DNA from: Cinnamomum chago
Taxonomy: Eukaryota; Streptophyta; Magnoliopsida; Laurales; Lauraceae
Assembly: GCA_038049695.1 (NCBI GenBank)
Contig: CP142451.1
Span: forward strand, 69,022,001 to 69,086,000
DNA: 64,000 nucleotides
Direction: 5' to 3'
The number at the start of each line of letters is the position of its first letter. Position 1 is the first letter of the stretch. The notes beneath the pieces are model-generated. The model was not told the origin of the DNA. It ran no database searches and worked only from the letters and a program-made list of their open reading frames with translations. Positions 45,441 to 55,691 of the stretch are shown piece by piece. Both the position numbers and the translations under genes were made by a program.

Positions 45441-45703
45441 CATACTTAGTGGAAATCCGGTGGGGTGATTGGATCACAAGCCGGTAGTGGATGTAGGCAC
45501 GTTGGCCGAACCACTATAAACATTGGTGTTGTGGTGCATGCTATGTGGTGATTGTATTTGTATTAGCTTCCGCATTTTGTTTGTTAATCATCACATGTGA
45601 CTAGTTTATGCTAAGAAATTAAAATTGGTTTAAATTGGTCATAGTTGTAGCACACCCTATTCACCCCCCCCTCTAGGGTTAGGATCCATAGCGGACTTTC
45701 ATT

Positions 45704-45715
45704 TGGTATCAGAGC
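45704..45715 (+). promoter_or_regulatory. Primer-binding site (initiator tRNA-Met)
   Basis: TGGTATCAGAGC starts two bases after the 5' LTR and complements the 3' end of plant initiator tRNA-Met, the usual primer for copia and many other plant LTR elements. Confidence 0.93.
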
Positions 45716-45801
45716 CTCGTGCTCTATCCCTTAGGATCAAGTGTTTGGAACTCTTGATTAGGTGTAAAAACCTAGAGTTAAAACCCTAGAGTTGTGCTTA
45801 T

Positions 45802-47202
45802 TTGAAAATCATTAGAATGGACTCCACTAGCCTAGACTTTGTAGATTCTTCTAGACCTCTCACTCTTCCTTCTATTAGAGATTCAAACCATCAATTAAAT
45901 GAATATCAATTTGACTCAAAAGAGGAAGAAAATGAGTATGATGAAGATGATCTTCAACAAGCCTATAATGAATTATATACATTATCTACAAAGCTTGATA
46001 AAAGAAACAAAAGCTTAAGAGAAGAATCTATGAATCTAACCAAAGAGCTAGCCTCTTCAAAAGATGAACTTAGAGAGAAAGAAGAAGTAATAAAATGTCT
46101 AGACTCTAAGTTCATGATCTCTTTAAATAATCTATCTAACATTCAAGATGAACTAAAAGAATTAAAGATGGATTATGATAATGTCAATAAGGAAAATTTA
46201 ATTCTAAGAGATCAAATTACAAGACAAGATAAAGACTTTAACAACTTAGAAGCCAAGTTAATTAAAAGTAAGTTAAAAACTCAAGAACTTGGATCTAAAG
46301 TTGTTAATGAATTAAAACTTGCCAATGAAGAGCTAATCAAATATAAGGAAATTGAAAATGAACTTTCAAAAGTCAAATATGAAAATTCAATCCTTATAAC
46401 CAAAGTCACTCAACTTGAAAACTATAAACAAAAGTATGAGTGCAAGGTTACCCAAAGTGAAGATAGACTTGAAAAATTATTTAAAATGGGTAAACCTCAT
46501 GGAGATAGGACGGGTATTGGATTCAATAGGAATATGTCTTATGACCCTAAATTCACCAACACTTTTGTGAAAGGTGAGTCCTCATTCTCTAGCACTCACA
46601 CTTCTTTGCCCATGTCTAAATGTAATTATTGTGGCATTGAAGGACACTTTAGGTTTGAGTGCAAACTAAGAAAGAGAAGCCATGTGTCTAAACCCATCTT
46701 TGAACTCAAAAATGGAAAATCAAACTTGAAGGGTAAGACACTAAAAATCAAGGAAAACTCCAAAAAGACTAAACAAGTTAAATCCTTTAAAATGGAGTCT
46801 CCTAAAATAGATTCTAAAAAGCTTAAACAAGTTAAATCAAGCTTGAAAGAATCTAAGAACAAAAAGCTTCTCAATCTATCTCCCTTATATGAACCAATGA
46901 AAGAACTTTTGAAGAAAGTTGCTAAGTTAAATCTAAAATTCAAAAGTCAAGTAAAGGGAGAAAGTAAGAAGAAAAGAAAAGTGAAACAATCCCCAAAGAA
47001 ACAAACTCACCAACATCAAAAGACTATTCACCATTCTAAGCCAAATTTAGTAAAATCTAAATATCATGGTGATAAGTTTAAATTGAAAATTTATCAAGTT
47101 AAATCTCCTATAGTTGGTGAGAATTCCAAGATAGATCTCAAAGTTCAACCCTCCCAAGACCTTAGGTGGATTCCTAAAGTTATTTACCTAGACAAACCTT
47201 AA
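45802..47202 (+). CDS. Gag-like protein of the young element
   Basis: One open frame encodes 466 residues. Residues about 45-240 are a long Glu/Lys/Leu-rich coiled coil. At about 273-286 sits a CCHC zinc knuckle, CNYCGIEGHFRFEC, the nucleic-acid-binding hallmark of retroelement gag. The C-terminal part is very Lys/Ser-rich with repeated KKLKQVKSS and KKTKQVKSF blocks. The classic N-terminal capsid domain of copia gag is not evident, so it is an unusual or derived form. An ATG five codons downstream (MDSTSLDF) is a possible alternative start. It likely packages the element's RNA while the polymerase comes from elsewhere. Confidence 0.82.
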   Translation: MKIIRMDSTSLDFVDSSRPLTLPSIRDSNHQLNEYQFDSKEEENEYDEDDLQQAYNELYTLSTKLDKRNKSLREESMNLTKELASSKDELREKEEVIKCLDSKFMISLNNLSNIQDELKELKMDYDNVNKENLILRDQITRQDKDFNNLEAKLIKSKLKTQELGSKVVNELKLANEELIKYKEIENELSKVKYENSILITKVTQLENYKQKYECKVTQSEDRLEKLFKMGKPHGDRTGIGFNRNMSYDPKFTNTFVKGESSFSSTHTSLPMSKCNYCGIEGHFRFECKLRKRSHVSKPIFELKNGKSNLKGKTLKIKENSKKTKQVKSFKMESPKIDSKKLKQVKSSLKESKNKKLLNLSPLYEPMKELLKKVAKLNLKFKSQVKGESKKKRKVKQSPKKQTHQHQKTIHHSKPNLVKSKYHGDKFKLKIYQVKSPIVGENSKIDLKVQPSQDLRWIPKVIYLDKP

Positions 47203-49190
47203 GGCCTTGATCTCATTGACCAACCTATTCTTTTTAAGTTAAATCACTTTGTTGGTCATGTTGCTTTGCATTTTGTTTCTATATAGTTACATTTATTAAA
47301 ATGCATTGCTTCTTTATGATCATTTGATTTTGGTTTCATGCACCATTCTAAGTTACATGTCATGGTTTTCAAAATCATTTGATTATAATTTCTTCATGTT
47401 TGATTTGTCTTTTGCACACATATGTCTTGCATTGCATTTCTTTACATGATCAATTGATTGTGATTTCAAAAGCTTTCATAGCTAGACTCTTCATGATCAA
47501 TTGTTGAATCATTTGTGTTTATGTCATAGTAAGATTATTTGAACAAATGATTTGAATCAATTCAAGTTTTCCATGGATTTATAAGTTATACTTTTATATG
47601 GAGAACATTGTTTTGAAAAAATCAACTTGTATGTGTTTTAATGAAGTTATATCTTTTCAAATACAATGTTGATAATTGATCTTCAAAATCATTCCTTTAT
47701 GCTCATTGTTGGATTTTGTTTTTCAAAATGATTTGAAGATTGTTTTGAATGGAAATGCTTTTTAATCTCATTAGTTATATTCATCTAAGCATGTTCCATT
47801 ATTCTCATTTCCTTTTTCTTTTGGTTGTATTATCTTTAGAAATGGAAATGTATGTTGTTTGCATCTTTGCTTATTTAGCTATTCTTTTTTTATGCAAATG
47901 ACAATTGGTTCCATGTATGGTTGTGATATTGGTAGTATTTGTAAAAACCATACTAGAACCCAAATCCATCCTCTATGCCTAATAGTCATTTCTTTGTGGA
48001 TGGTTATGATGTTGATTCATGTGTATTCTCTTGATATCATCCTTATACATGTTTCAACCTCATATTAGTGTTCTTGATCATATGAACCTTTTTGAAATCC
48101 ATTACTTGTATTTCATAGTTATATCTCTTGTTTGATGGATTTCTTAGTGTTGAATTCATATGATCTAGACACTTTGGAAATTGCATGCATTACAAAGCTT
48201 TATCCTTTTGCATTGCAATTTGCCTTGTTCATCACTATGCTCTTTAGGAATATCATTAAAAGTGATGAATATGCATTTATGATGCTTGATGGAAGTGTAT
48301 CACATCCTTGCTTTTACTCATGTTATCATATTCAATTGGTTTCATTTGGTATAATGTTCCATTGATTTCATATCCAATTGATATCTTATCTTGTGTATGT
48401 GATAGACCTTGTGTGCTTTGGACTAATCTTCATAGTTATATAATTGTTCCACGTCACACACCATTAGCATCATAATGCTCATGATTGCCACCTCTTTTTG
48501 CTCTCATAGGTAAATCTCATGACCACCATGTTTTAATCATATTGGTTGGTTATTATTTGAGGTTGGCTTCATGATTGAATTTCATTTCACTCTTTCATGC
48601 ACTTTAATAGTCATATTTATTGATTGATTGAAATGAGTTCAAAACTTACATAGCATATGATTTTCATAAGTAATATTGATTGATGCTATGTTTGAGTAAA
48701 CCCCATATCTTGGATAGCTCTAATTTGGATTTCTCATAATAGTTATTCTTTTAAATCCATTTTAGAGTGATTGAGTTTATAGTCATATCCTTTAATCTCA
48801 ATTGATATGTTTGTTTCAATTGATATCCATGATTGCTTCTCCCATTAGACCTAGCTCTCTTTTGGTAATTTGATCATATTGTGCTTAATAGTTAAATGAA
48901 TCTAATCCTTTCCTTGAAGTTAACCCTCACTTGGTTAAACCATCTTCTTCTTGCATTTAATAGTTATATCTTGTCAAAGTTTGACAAAAGAAGAGAATGG
49001 ATTGAGGGGGAGTGTAAACCTTCATAGGAAGAATTAGTTTTGATCAAATTCACCCTTGGAATGCTAATGAGCCCTTAGAGTTAACTTACATACATGATAG
49101 CCTGTTATGTTTTTCATTTTCGATTACATTTGTTAACAGGTGCTACTAAAGGTATTCTTCTTGTCTCATGTGTGTAGGTACCTTTGCAAT
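47203..49190. other. Non-coding interior of the young element
   Basis: About 2 kb of T-rich, stop-rich sequence with recurring words (GATTGATTTCAT, TCATGATCAATTG, TAGTTATAT), where autonomous copia elements would carry pol. No trace of pol domains is recognisable in any frame. A purine-rich GATTGAGGGGGAGTG lies near 49000. Confidence 0.75.
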
Positions 49191-49198
49191 TTAATGTC

Positions 49199-49607
49199 AA
49201 AGGGGGAGAGAGAGTTCAAGTGTGACTCAAAGATCTCCTACTCATCAAAGGGGGAGAGATTTCGAGAGTTCAAGTACTCGAAGATCTCCTATCCATCAAA
49301 GGGGGAGAAAGCTTTCAAGTTCTCAAGAGGAGAAAGAAGCATGGTCAAAGGGGGAGAGCAATTAGAAGAAAGAAAGCTTGGAGCTAAAGAAGATGCTTGG
49401 CCATAGAGAGGAAGATGATAAGAAAGCTTGAAGAATGATCAAGCACCAAGCATCAAGAAGATTGAAGAAAAGAGCCCAAGAGCCCAAGCTAAGAGAAGGA
49501 GCATCCAAGAAGAAGATTTCAAGACTTGTCCAGCTGAGGGGGAGCTGAAGACAGAGTGTGTAATTTCAATGATGAGTAAGTTGCCATCAAATTGCAAAGG
49601 GGGAGAT
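49199..49607 (+). repeat. Purine-rich repeats and polypurine tract of the young element
   Basis: TCAAAGGGGGAGA-type tracts occur near 49199, 49247, 49298, 49347 and 49596, with a GAGGGGGAG variant near 49536. The first three are part of a unit of about 50 bp (AGTTCAAG, AAGATCTCCTA, ATCAAAGGGGGAGA). The last, GCAAAGGGGGAGAT, abuts the 3' LTR and is the likely primer for plus-strand synthesis. Confidence 0.85.
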
Positions 49608-51350
49608 TGTTAGGTATTTTGTTTTTGCAATTTGATGGATGCATTTGCATATTGGCATCTTTTGAATTCACACACATGCATTGATTTAAAATATCTTGAA
49701 ATCTAGTTTTACCCATGCATAGCTTTTAAGATTTGGAAAAGCTTTTGTTTTATGCATGTTTTGGTTTTAAACTTGGATGCATTGGTTTTAGAACCCAAAA
49801 CTCTTTTGAAAACCTATTTCCTTGTGCACTACATTTGGAAAATCATCTTGTGTATTTAGGTTTAAGTCTTGCATACATTCTTCACAAAAAGAATCATTTT
49901 GTATGCAATTTCATTTGAAAAGAGTTGTATTCAAATCAAGCTAGCCTTTGGTTTTAAACCTTTGAATCATTTTAGGCTTTGTGTGTTTCATGTTTTTAAA
50001 TATTTTAAAACATGTTTTTAAGCTTGGTTTAGTGACCCACAAAATTCCACAAAGAAAATCTTCAAAATGCAAAAGTTGGAATTTTTGGGGGTGTCCCGGC
50101 AGTGTCGCCGGTCGACCGAGACCTCGACCGAGAACACTGCAGGGCAAATGGACTGTTTTTTTTGAACTGAAGCCCCAACGGTCAGAAATATGACCGTTGT
50201 GCTTTCTCGGTCGACCGAGACCTCCTTGCCGGTCGACCGAGAACTAGCCGTTGGCAACTTTTTGGCTATAAAGTCCATTCATTTCCAACCTTTTTCAAGG
50301 CTTAAAACTTGAACTTTTGAGAGCATTTTGGAGCCAAAGAAAGGGGAAGAAGTTGGAAAGGCTAGAGGGCCATTTGGAAATCAAATGCTTGAGATTTAAA
50401 AAGGTAGACCTTACTTATCATTTTGATTTCCATTAAAATTAGAATCCATGCATGACAAATCTTTGTATTTCCTTTTATGCATGATTACTAGTTTTTAAAG
50501 AGTTGTTTTGCAAACTCATTTTCATCATTGGTATATTAGATTGGTTTGCAATCACTCTTATCAAATCACATGCTTTCTTATACTTTATTTTTCATACAAC
50601 TTGTGATTCTTTGAAATTCATGTCATTAACAAGTTGTTTCTCATACATGTGATTTGCATTAGACTTCAATCCAATATTTCATGAGCTTTGAACTTTGAAA
50701 TGCTTCAAGCATATAATTGATTAAGCTTTCTTTTTAAACTTGATTGAAGTCATCACACACACACATCATAATCATACACTTTTGCATACATAGAGTGTTA
50801 GTGTGAGTTTGTATTAAACTTTCATATACGCCTATTTAAGAGGCAATTTCATTGAGCTAAAATTGTAATCTCTTAGAGTGTTGAGTAAACACTTTCTTTG
50901 AGAAATCTTGAATTGTGTAAGGTTATTGCTTAGCCTAAGAAAAGCATTTTGTAAAGGTTATTGCTTAGCCTCTAAAAGCACATTGATAGGTTATTGCTTA
51001 GCCTTGAAAAGCATCTTGTAAAGGTTGTTGTTGAGCCTTAGAAAAACAACATTGTTAGGGTTATTGCTTAGCCTTTGAAAAAGCATACTTAGTGGAAATC
51101 CGGTGGGGTGATTGGATCACAAGCCGGTAGTGGATGTAGGCACGTTGGCCGAACCACTATAAACATTGGTGTTGTGGTGCATGCTATGTGGTGATTGTAT
51201 TTGTATTAGCTTCCGCATTTTGTTTGTTAATCATCACATGTGACTAGTTTATGCTAAGAAATTAAAATTGGTTTAAATTGGTCATAGTTGTAGCACACCC
51301 TATTCACCCCCCCCCCCCCCTCTAGGGTTAGGATCCATAGCGGACTTTCA
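49608..51350 (+). repeat. 3' LTR of the young element
   Basis: It matches the 5' LTR at a constant offset of 5643 bp up to the C-tract near 51307 (14 C against 8) and ends GCGGACTTTCA. CTCTT follows, copying the sequence left of the 5' LTR. Confidence 0.95.
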
Positions 51351-51630
51351 CTCTTCATTATTTATATAGACAAAATTTAGAGGATATTGCATAGCTATGG
51401 AAATTGTTCTTTATTCCATTGATTTATTCAGATTGTTTTTCTTTTTTTCATTATGTGAATAGAGGGGTATGCCCCTTTGGAAGCATCTTCCATATGGAAG
51501 ACTTCCTTTTCTGTAAATTATTCTTTGAGAAATAAAAGAGCTAACTTATCATTCAAAAAAAAAAAAAAAAGATAACCTGTGTGTAAAAAACCTTTCAGTT
51601 TGTTATATAGTTCTTAGAAATGGCCATTAA

Positions 51631-52105
51631 GGGGCATTTAGGAAACTCTGCTATAATTAGTAAGAGCTAATTACATTAAGGTCTTAAGTAACAAGCTCTA
51701 ATTTTAACTTCTGATTTACAATTAGTTTGTTTGGTAAAACTACAGGCTCTTATTTCACAAGGTAATTGGGGCTCACCTTTTGGAATTGTGATAATTGGAG
51801 TCCACCTTTTAAAAATTACAATATAGAACCCACAGTTTACATTATTTTAAAATTTTATCTAGTCATTTTCGTCTAATTAAAACACTTGTAAATTTTGTGT
51901 TGTCCACTTTGATTTGCTTTAGCTAAAAAAGATAAAAAAAAAAAAATAGCCCCCTTAGCTTATTATTTTAAGAGGCAAAAGCTCTAACTTATAAATAAGC
52001 TTTGAAAATAAAAAATACAATTAGAGGATACCAAACGCTCTATATATGTGAATAAGCTCTAAATAATGAAATAAAAGCTTATTTTTAGAGTTTTCAAACG
52101 TCTCC
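51631..52105. mobile_element. MITE with TTAA target duplication
   Basis: GGGGCATTTAGGAAACTCT at the left and the inverted counterpart of GGAGACGTTTGAAAACTCT at the right form imperfect terminal inverted repeats of about 19 bp. TTAA flanks both sides (51627-51630, 52106-52109). The interior is non-coding and AT-rich. The superfamily is not certain: the ends resemble PIF/Harbinger, and TTAA contains the TTA/TAA core. Confidence 0.75.
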
Positions 52106-52413
52106 TTAACTTTTCTTGTCATGAATTGATGATGATCGAATGTTTATCCGAGATGTTTATAACTTGTAATGATTTCAAAGTTTAAAGTCTAATATTATTG
52201 TTGTGGTGATTGTTAATGCGACTCAGAGGTGAATTGAATGCTTCTGTTTGCCTCACGCGTAGTGAGTCTTGTATGATTCATTTAACTTATTCATTATCAT
52301 TTAACTTGGGTCCCGGCCAAAGTGGCTGGGGTATAAAAAAAAAAAATCATTTTAACTCCATCAAAATTTAGATGTAGATGGGAGTAGAAAATGACATGGA
52401 CTTTCTGATAATT

Positions 52414-52532
52414 GCTTCATCATCAATAGCAATAACATCTGATATATTATTACTATGGAACCAAACCAAAAATTTTGCTTCATCATCAATAGCAATAATA
52501 TCTGATATGCTATTACCATGGAACTAAAAATT
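52414..52532. repeat. Two tandem copies of a 63-bp unit
   Basis: GCTTCATCATCAATAGCAAT occurs at 52414 and 52477, each followed by a TCTGATAT-TATTA-C-ATGGAAC stretch. Confidence 0.85.
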
Positions 52533-52963
52533 CATGAGAAGTACAATGTGGGTGAGGGACAGAAATCTTGAATCTTTCAAGCGAATGCGACACGGGTCTA
52601 TTTATGGAGTTTACATTAGCAAAAGGGTCAGGGATGGATCGACAAGGATCACCCAAAGGCGTAATAAGGGTAGGGGTCATTGAGAGGGATGAGAGATATG
52701 GGAAAAATTTGGAAATCTTGAATCCTCGACCATAGTTCCAATATTGCATCTCTTAATTCGGATGACGTAGTAATGCATTCGAAATCAATTAAAAAAAAAG
52801 TCCCATATCTGAATATGTAGGCGACATTGTGGACAGAACTGTTGAGTTCCCCGACTTTTTGTTAGGACAGGAGACATGAAATACAAGATGAATCCGGGAA
52901 GAGTGGCAATTCCAATTTTTATGCAATTGACCATTTGACCTGATTCTGTGCAATATGCTATAA

Positions 52964-53633
52964 ATAAATTCACAGTAGAATTCATTGACATCTAAACTCC
53001 TTAATTTATACAAGAGCGATACACCGGTTAGATAATAAATTTAAATTCAAATTCTTTATCTATCCCTAAAATTTCAAACAACCTAAATTTAATCTCTAAC
53101 ATTCCACCTCAATTAGATGATCCTTTCTAAAAAAGGATCTCTAATTGTTAATAAAAATAAATTAAAACCATATATATGAGAACTTTTAATAGAAATGATC
53201 TTTAAGTCTTCATGGGGATCGCCGTCTGTCGCAACCTGCTCCTCTGGAGTCTGTCGGTGCCGATGGTCCAGTAGATCAGATCTAACATGACCCCAGAAGC
53301 TTTGATCGATGAAGATTTAATGAAGATAACGAGATCATAAGGCTTGAATGCTTGAATGCTTGAATGGATGGAGGAAAGAGAGGGCATTTGATTGATTTTA
53401 TTGAAAACAAAAAAATTGACGGTGACTATTGCGGAATATAGGATTGTACCCAGTTTGATCGTAAGATCATCATTGAGCCCAGCTTTCATACATAAAGACT
53501 TTTAGATAAATTCACCGTAGAATTCATTGACATCTAAACTCCTCAATTTATACAAGATGAGATAATAAGTGTAAATTCAAATTCTTAATTTATCCGTAGA
53601 ATTTCTAACAACCTAAACCTAATCTCTAACATG
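52964..53633. repeat. Direct repeats of about 135 bp, 540 bp apart
   Basis: GTAGAATTCATTGACATCTA begins both copies (from about 52964 and 53504), which run through TTATACAAGA and end AATCTCTAACAT. The wording recurs in plant copia LTR ends on the minus strand, so a decayed copia LTR pair or partial LTR is possible. The DNA between the copies holds no gene. Confidence 0.7.
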
Positions 53634-53945
53634 TGAAGCCAATTTAGTGGAATGATGAATAGCAATTGAAGACTGCCAAAGGGCTGCAGCTGTTGAATAC
53701 TTCAAAGTTCAAATGATCATAATGTATGATGTTTGTCCACTTCAATAGGGCTGACAGCTTGATCAACCCATAGATTTTTATACAACCTCAAATGGTGTCA
53801 TCTTGATGGATTCATGTTAAGGAAGTGTTCAGCCTTCTATCCATCGATTAGGGTTGATTTTAATTATATTCATACACACATGGGAGGGCTGAAGTGGACC
53901 CCATCAAGTTATTGTGAAATTCATGGATTAAAGGCTAATTTAGTT

Positions 53946-54620
53946 GGAAATGAGACCTAAGCCACCTAGCCACATGGGTTAACCATAATGGACCAAACTC
54001 ATCAAGCGCTGAATGTGATGGTATAGGGGTCGGCCAAAATAGGCCCCACATATCGTCTATCATTTAGAACATAAAAAACCATGCAAGATGGCATGTAAAA
54101 TGGACCAAATTAAACTCAACCATGGAAATGGGACCTAGCCATTAAGCCCACATGGGTTAATCATGATAAACCAACCCTCACGAAGGGATGGTTGTGATAA
54201 TATGGGGGCGGAAAAAGTGGGCCCCAATATTAATCACTTAAAACATGAAAAACATGCAAGATGACATGTAAAATAGGGCCAAATTAAAGTCACCCATGGA
54301 AATGGGACCTAGTCATGATCTAACCCAAATGGGTTAACCATGATGGCCTAGCCCTTACCAAGGGCTGGTTGTGATGATAAAGGGGGTTGACAAAGTGGAC
54401 CCCACCTATTTATCACTCTTTTTTGTATGACACCCAGTTATCAATTAAAATATGAAAAAACATGCATATATAGTGACTTGGAAAATGGGCCTTACAAGGG
54501 TCGACCATGGAAATGGGACCCACCCATTTGATTTCTCATGGGCTAAACATGGTGGACCAGCCCTTATAAAGTGCTGGTTTGGATGGTGTAGGATAGGCCA
54601 TGGGATGGTCCGAAAGATCA
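53946..54620. repeat. Minisatellite of about 175-bp units
   Basis: Units start GGAAATGGGACCTAG (or close variants) at 53946, 54124, 54298 and 54509, so steps are 178, 174 and 211 bp. Shared inner blocks are CACATGGGTTAACCATGAT, a GCTGGTTGTGATG-like block, GTGGGCCCCA and ACATGCAAGATG. Copies are about 75-85 percent alike by eye, and the last is partial. Confidence 0.82.
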
Positions 54621-55691
54621 TAAGATGATATGGGTTTATTCCACAATTCTAAGTCAAATTGATCCAAATTTGGCCCTTAAAACTCAAAATCAGCTTGATC
54701 CAAACCATTGATAGAGCCCCATAACCAACCACAAAACAAATTGGGTGGGCTATAAATCGACACATCCTGAATTAAATAGAAATCAAAGTAACTTAACCCA
54801 ATGTACAGTAACCTTAAATTTAGTCTTTGAGATTGACTTTGTCAGTAACCTTTTGGTGAGATCTACTCGAACACTTTAAGAGGCTAGGGGCATTTGTTTG
54901 ATCATTCTTGGTGTTCAGATGTGTGTCACGTGGACTTCTTTCGGTTGTAACAGCTGAATTGTCTTGTTAAAAGCCTCCCAGGGCCACTCGCAACCCGACG
55001 AACACAATCTCAAGGTCTCCCGCTGCCATGCAAATCCGAAACTACGACCTTGTAAAGCTAATGGTCCATGTATAATCAAACGAGCTCATATTGGGCCCAA
55101 ATTTGGATGGATGGCCTAATTAATCAAAATAGGACCCAAGTTGCCGAAAACACTTTGGGGGCTCAGGCTCATTTGGATTAATGGGCTTTCTTGGGCCCAA
55201 TTCCGGAAAGTGCCCGAAATGACATTAGCTTGGGCTCAAATTTGGCAAGGGTCTTCTCATAAGCTTTAATTTGAATGTCTGGCCCAGGGGGGTCGGGGGC
55301 CGCCTCGGGTTCTGAGTTTTAGGACTAATTTGGCTTAATGGTCCTTATCGGCCCATTTCCCCAAAACATCAGAAACAACATCAAAATGATCCTAACATGA
55401 GTAAGTAAGAGCTCCCTTGTGAGTTAAGTGGCCAACTGAGATGCTCATACAGGGATGATCTGTAACCTTTAGGTGATTAAATATAAATAGAAGCAAGTTT
55501 ATAGGATGAATTGATAGGAAGGTGTTTACTTCTTTCTGCACCAGGAGATGATCACAAATCCAGTTACATGAAGTTCGTAAGTTAAGAAAAAGAGTGTTGC
55601 ATATGGTTATACAGGACTCCTTATTGTAGCCTAGAAAGGAGAGTTTTCAACACATTGTAGTTTATACACAACTGTCATTATGAAGGATAAT
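54621..55691. other. Intergenic
   Basis: No gene is seen. Loose repeats of TGGGCCCAA-type words lie at 55090-55360; they may be remnants of another repeat but no boundary is visible. Confidence 0.5.

Larger units (their letters stand above)
43965..45701 (+). repeat. 5' LTR of the young element
   Basis: It starts TGTTAGGTATTTTG and ends GCGGACTTTCA. A TATAAA box is at 44624-44629 (GGCTATAAAGTCC), with a palindrome cluster just upstream (44466-44596). A GGTTATTGCTTAGCC motif is repeated five or so times at 45277-45432. A TTCAC-C8 stretch near 45661 lies close to the LTR end. Confidence 0.95.
43965..51350 (+). mobile_element. Young non-autonomous LTR retrotransposon, copia-like, gag without pol (TR-GAG type)
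   Basis: Two direct LTRs (43965-45701 and 49608-51350) bound an interior with a primer-binding site, one gag-like reading frame and a polypurine tract, but no protease, integrase, RT or RNase H. CTCTT flanks both ends (43960-43964 and 51351-51355), a perfect 5-bp target duplication. Apart from a C-tract of 8 against 14, I found no difference between the LTRs in the parts compared, so insertion is recent. It looks whole for its type. Copia (SIRE/Maximus-like) is inferred from the LTR wording, the primer site TGGTATCAGAGC and the GGGGGAGATTG polypurine junction. Movement would depend on enzymes from a related element. Confidence 0.95.
43314..51570 (+). pseudogene. 5'-truncated L1-type LINE, split by the young LTR element
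   Basis: At 43314-43964 one frame runs through IWHIWAERNGRIFRGKTHSS (zf-RVT end) and a degenerate RNase H (VVGILWSNVHRP, HITIEADSIIHQILH), up to the inserted element. The 3' untranslated region resumes at 51356 and ends in AATAAAAGAGCTAACTTATC and a 16-A tail (51555-51570). So the LTR element landed just inside the end of ORF2. The host target duplication of the LINE is not certain: AAAAGAT occurs near both ends, but that is weak evidence. Confidence 0.82.

Noticed and set aside
45704-45715. tRNA gene fragment
   Set aside because: Only the 12-base primer-binding complement is present, at the expected distance from the LTR; no cloverleaf follows.
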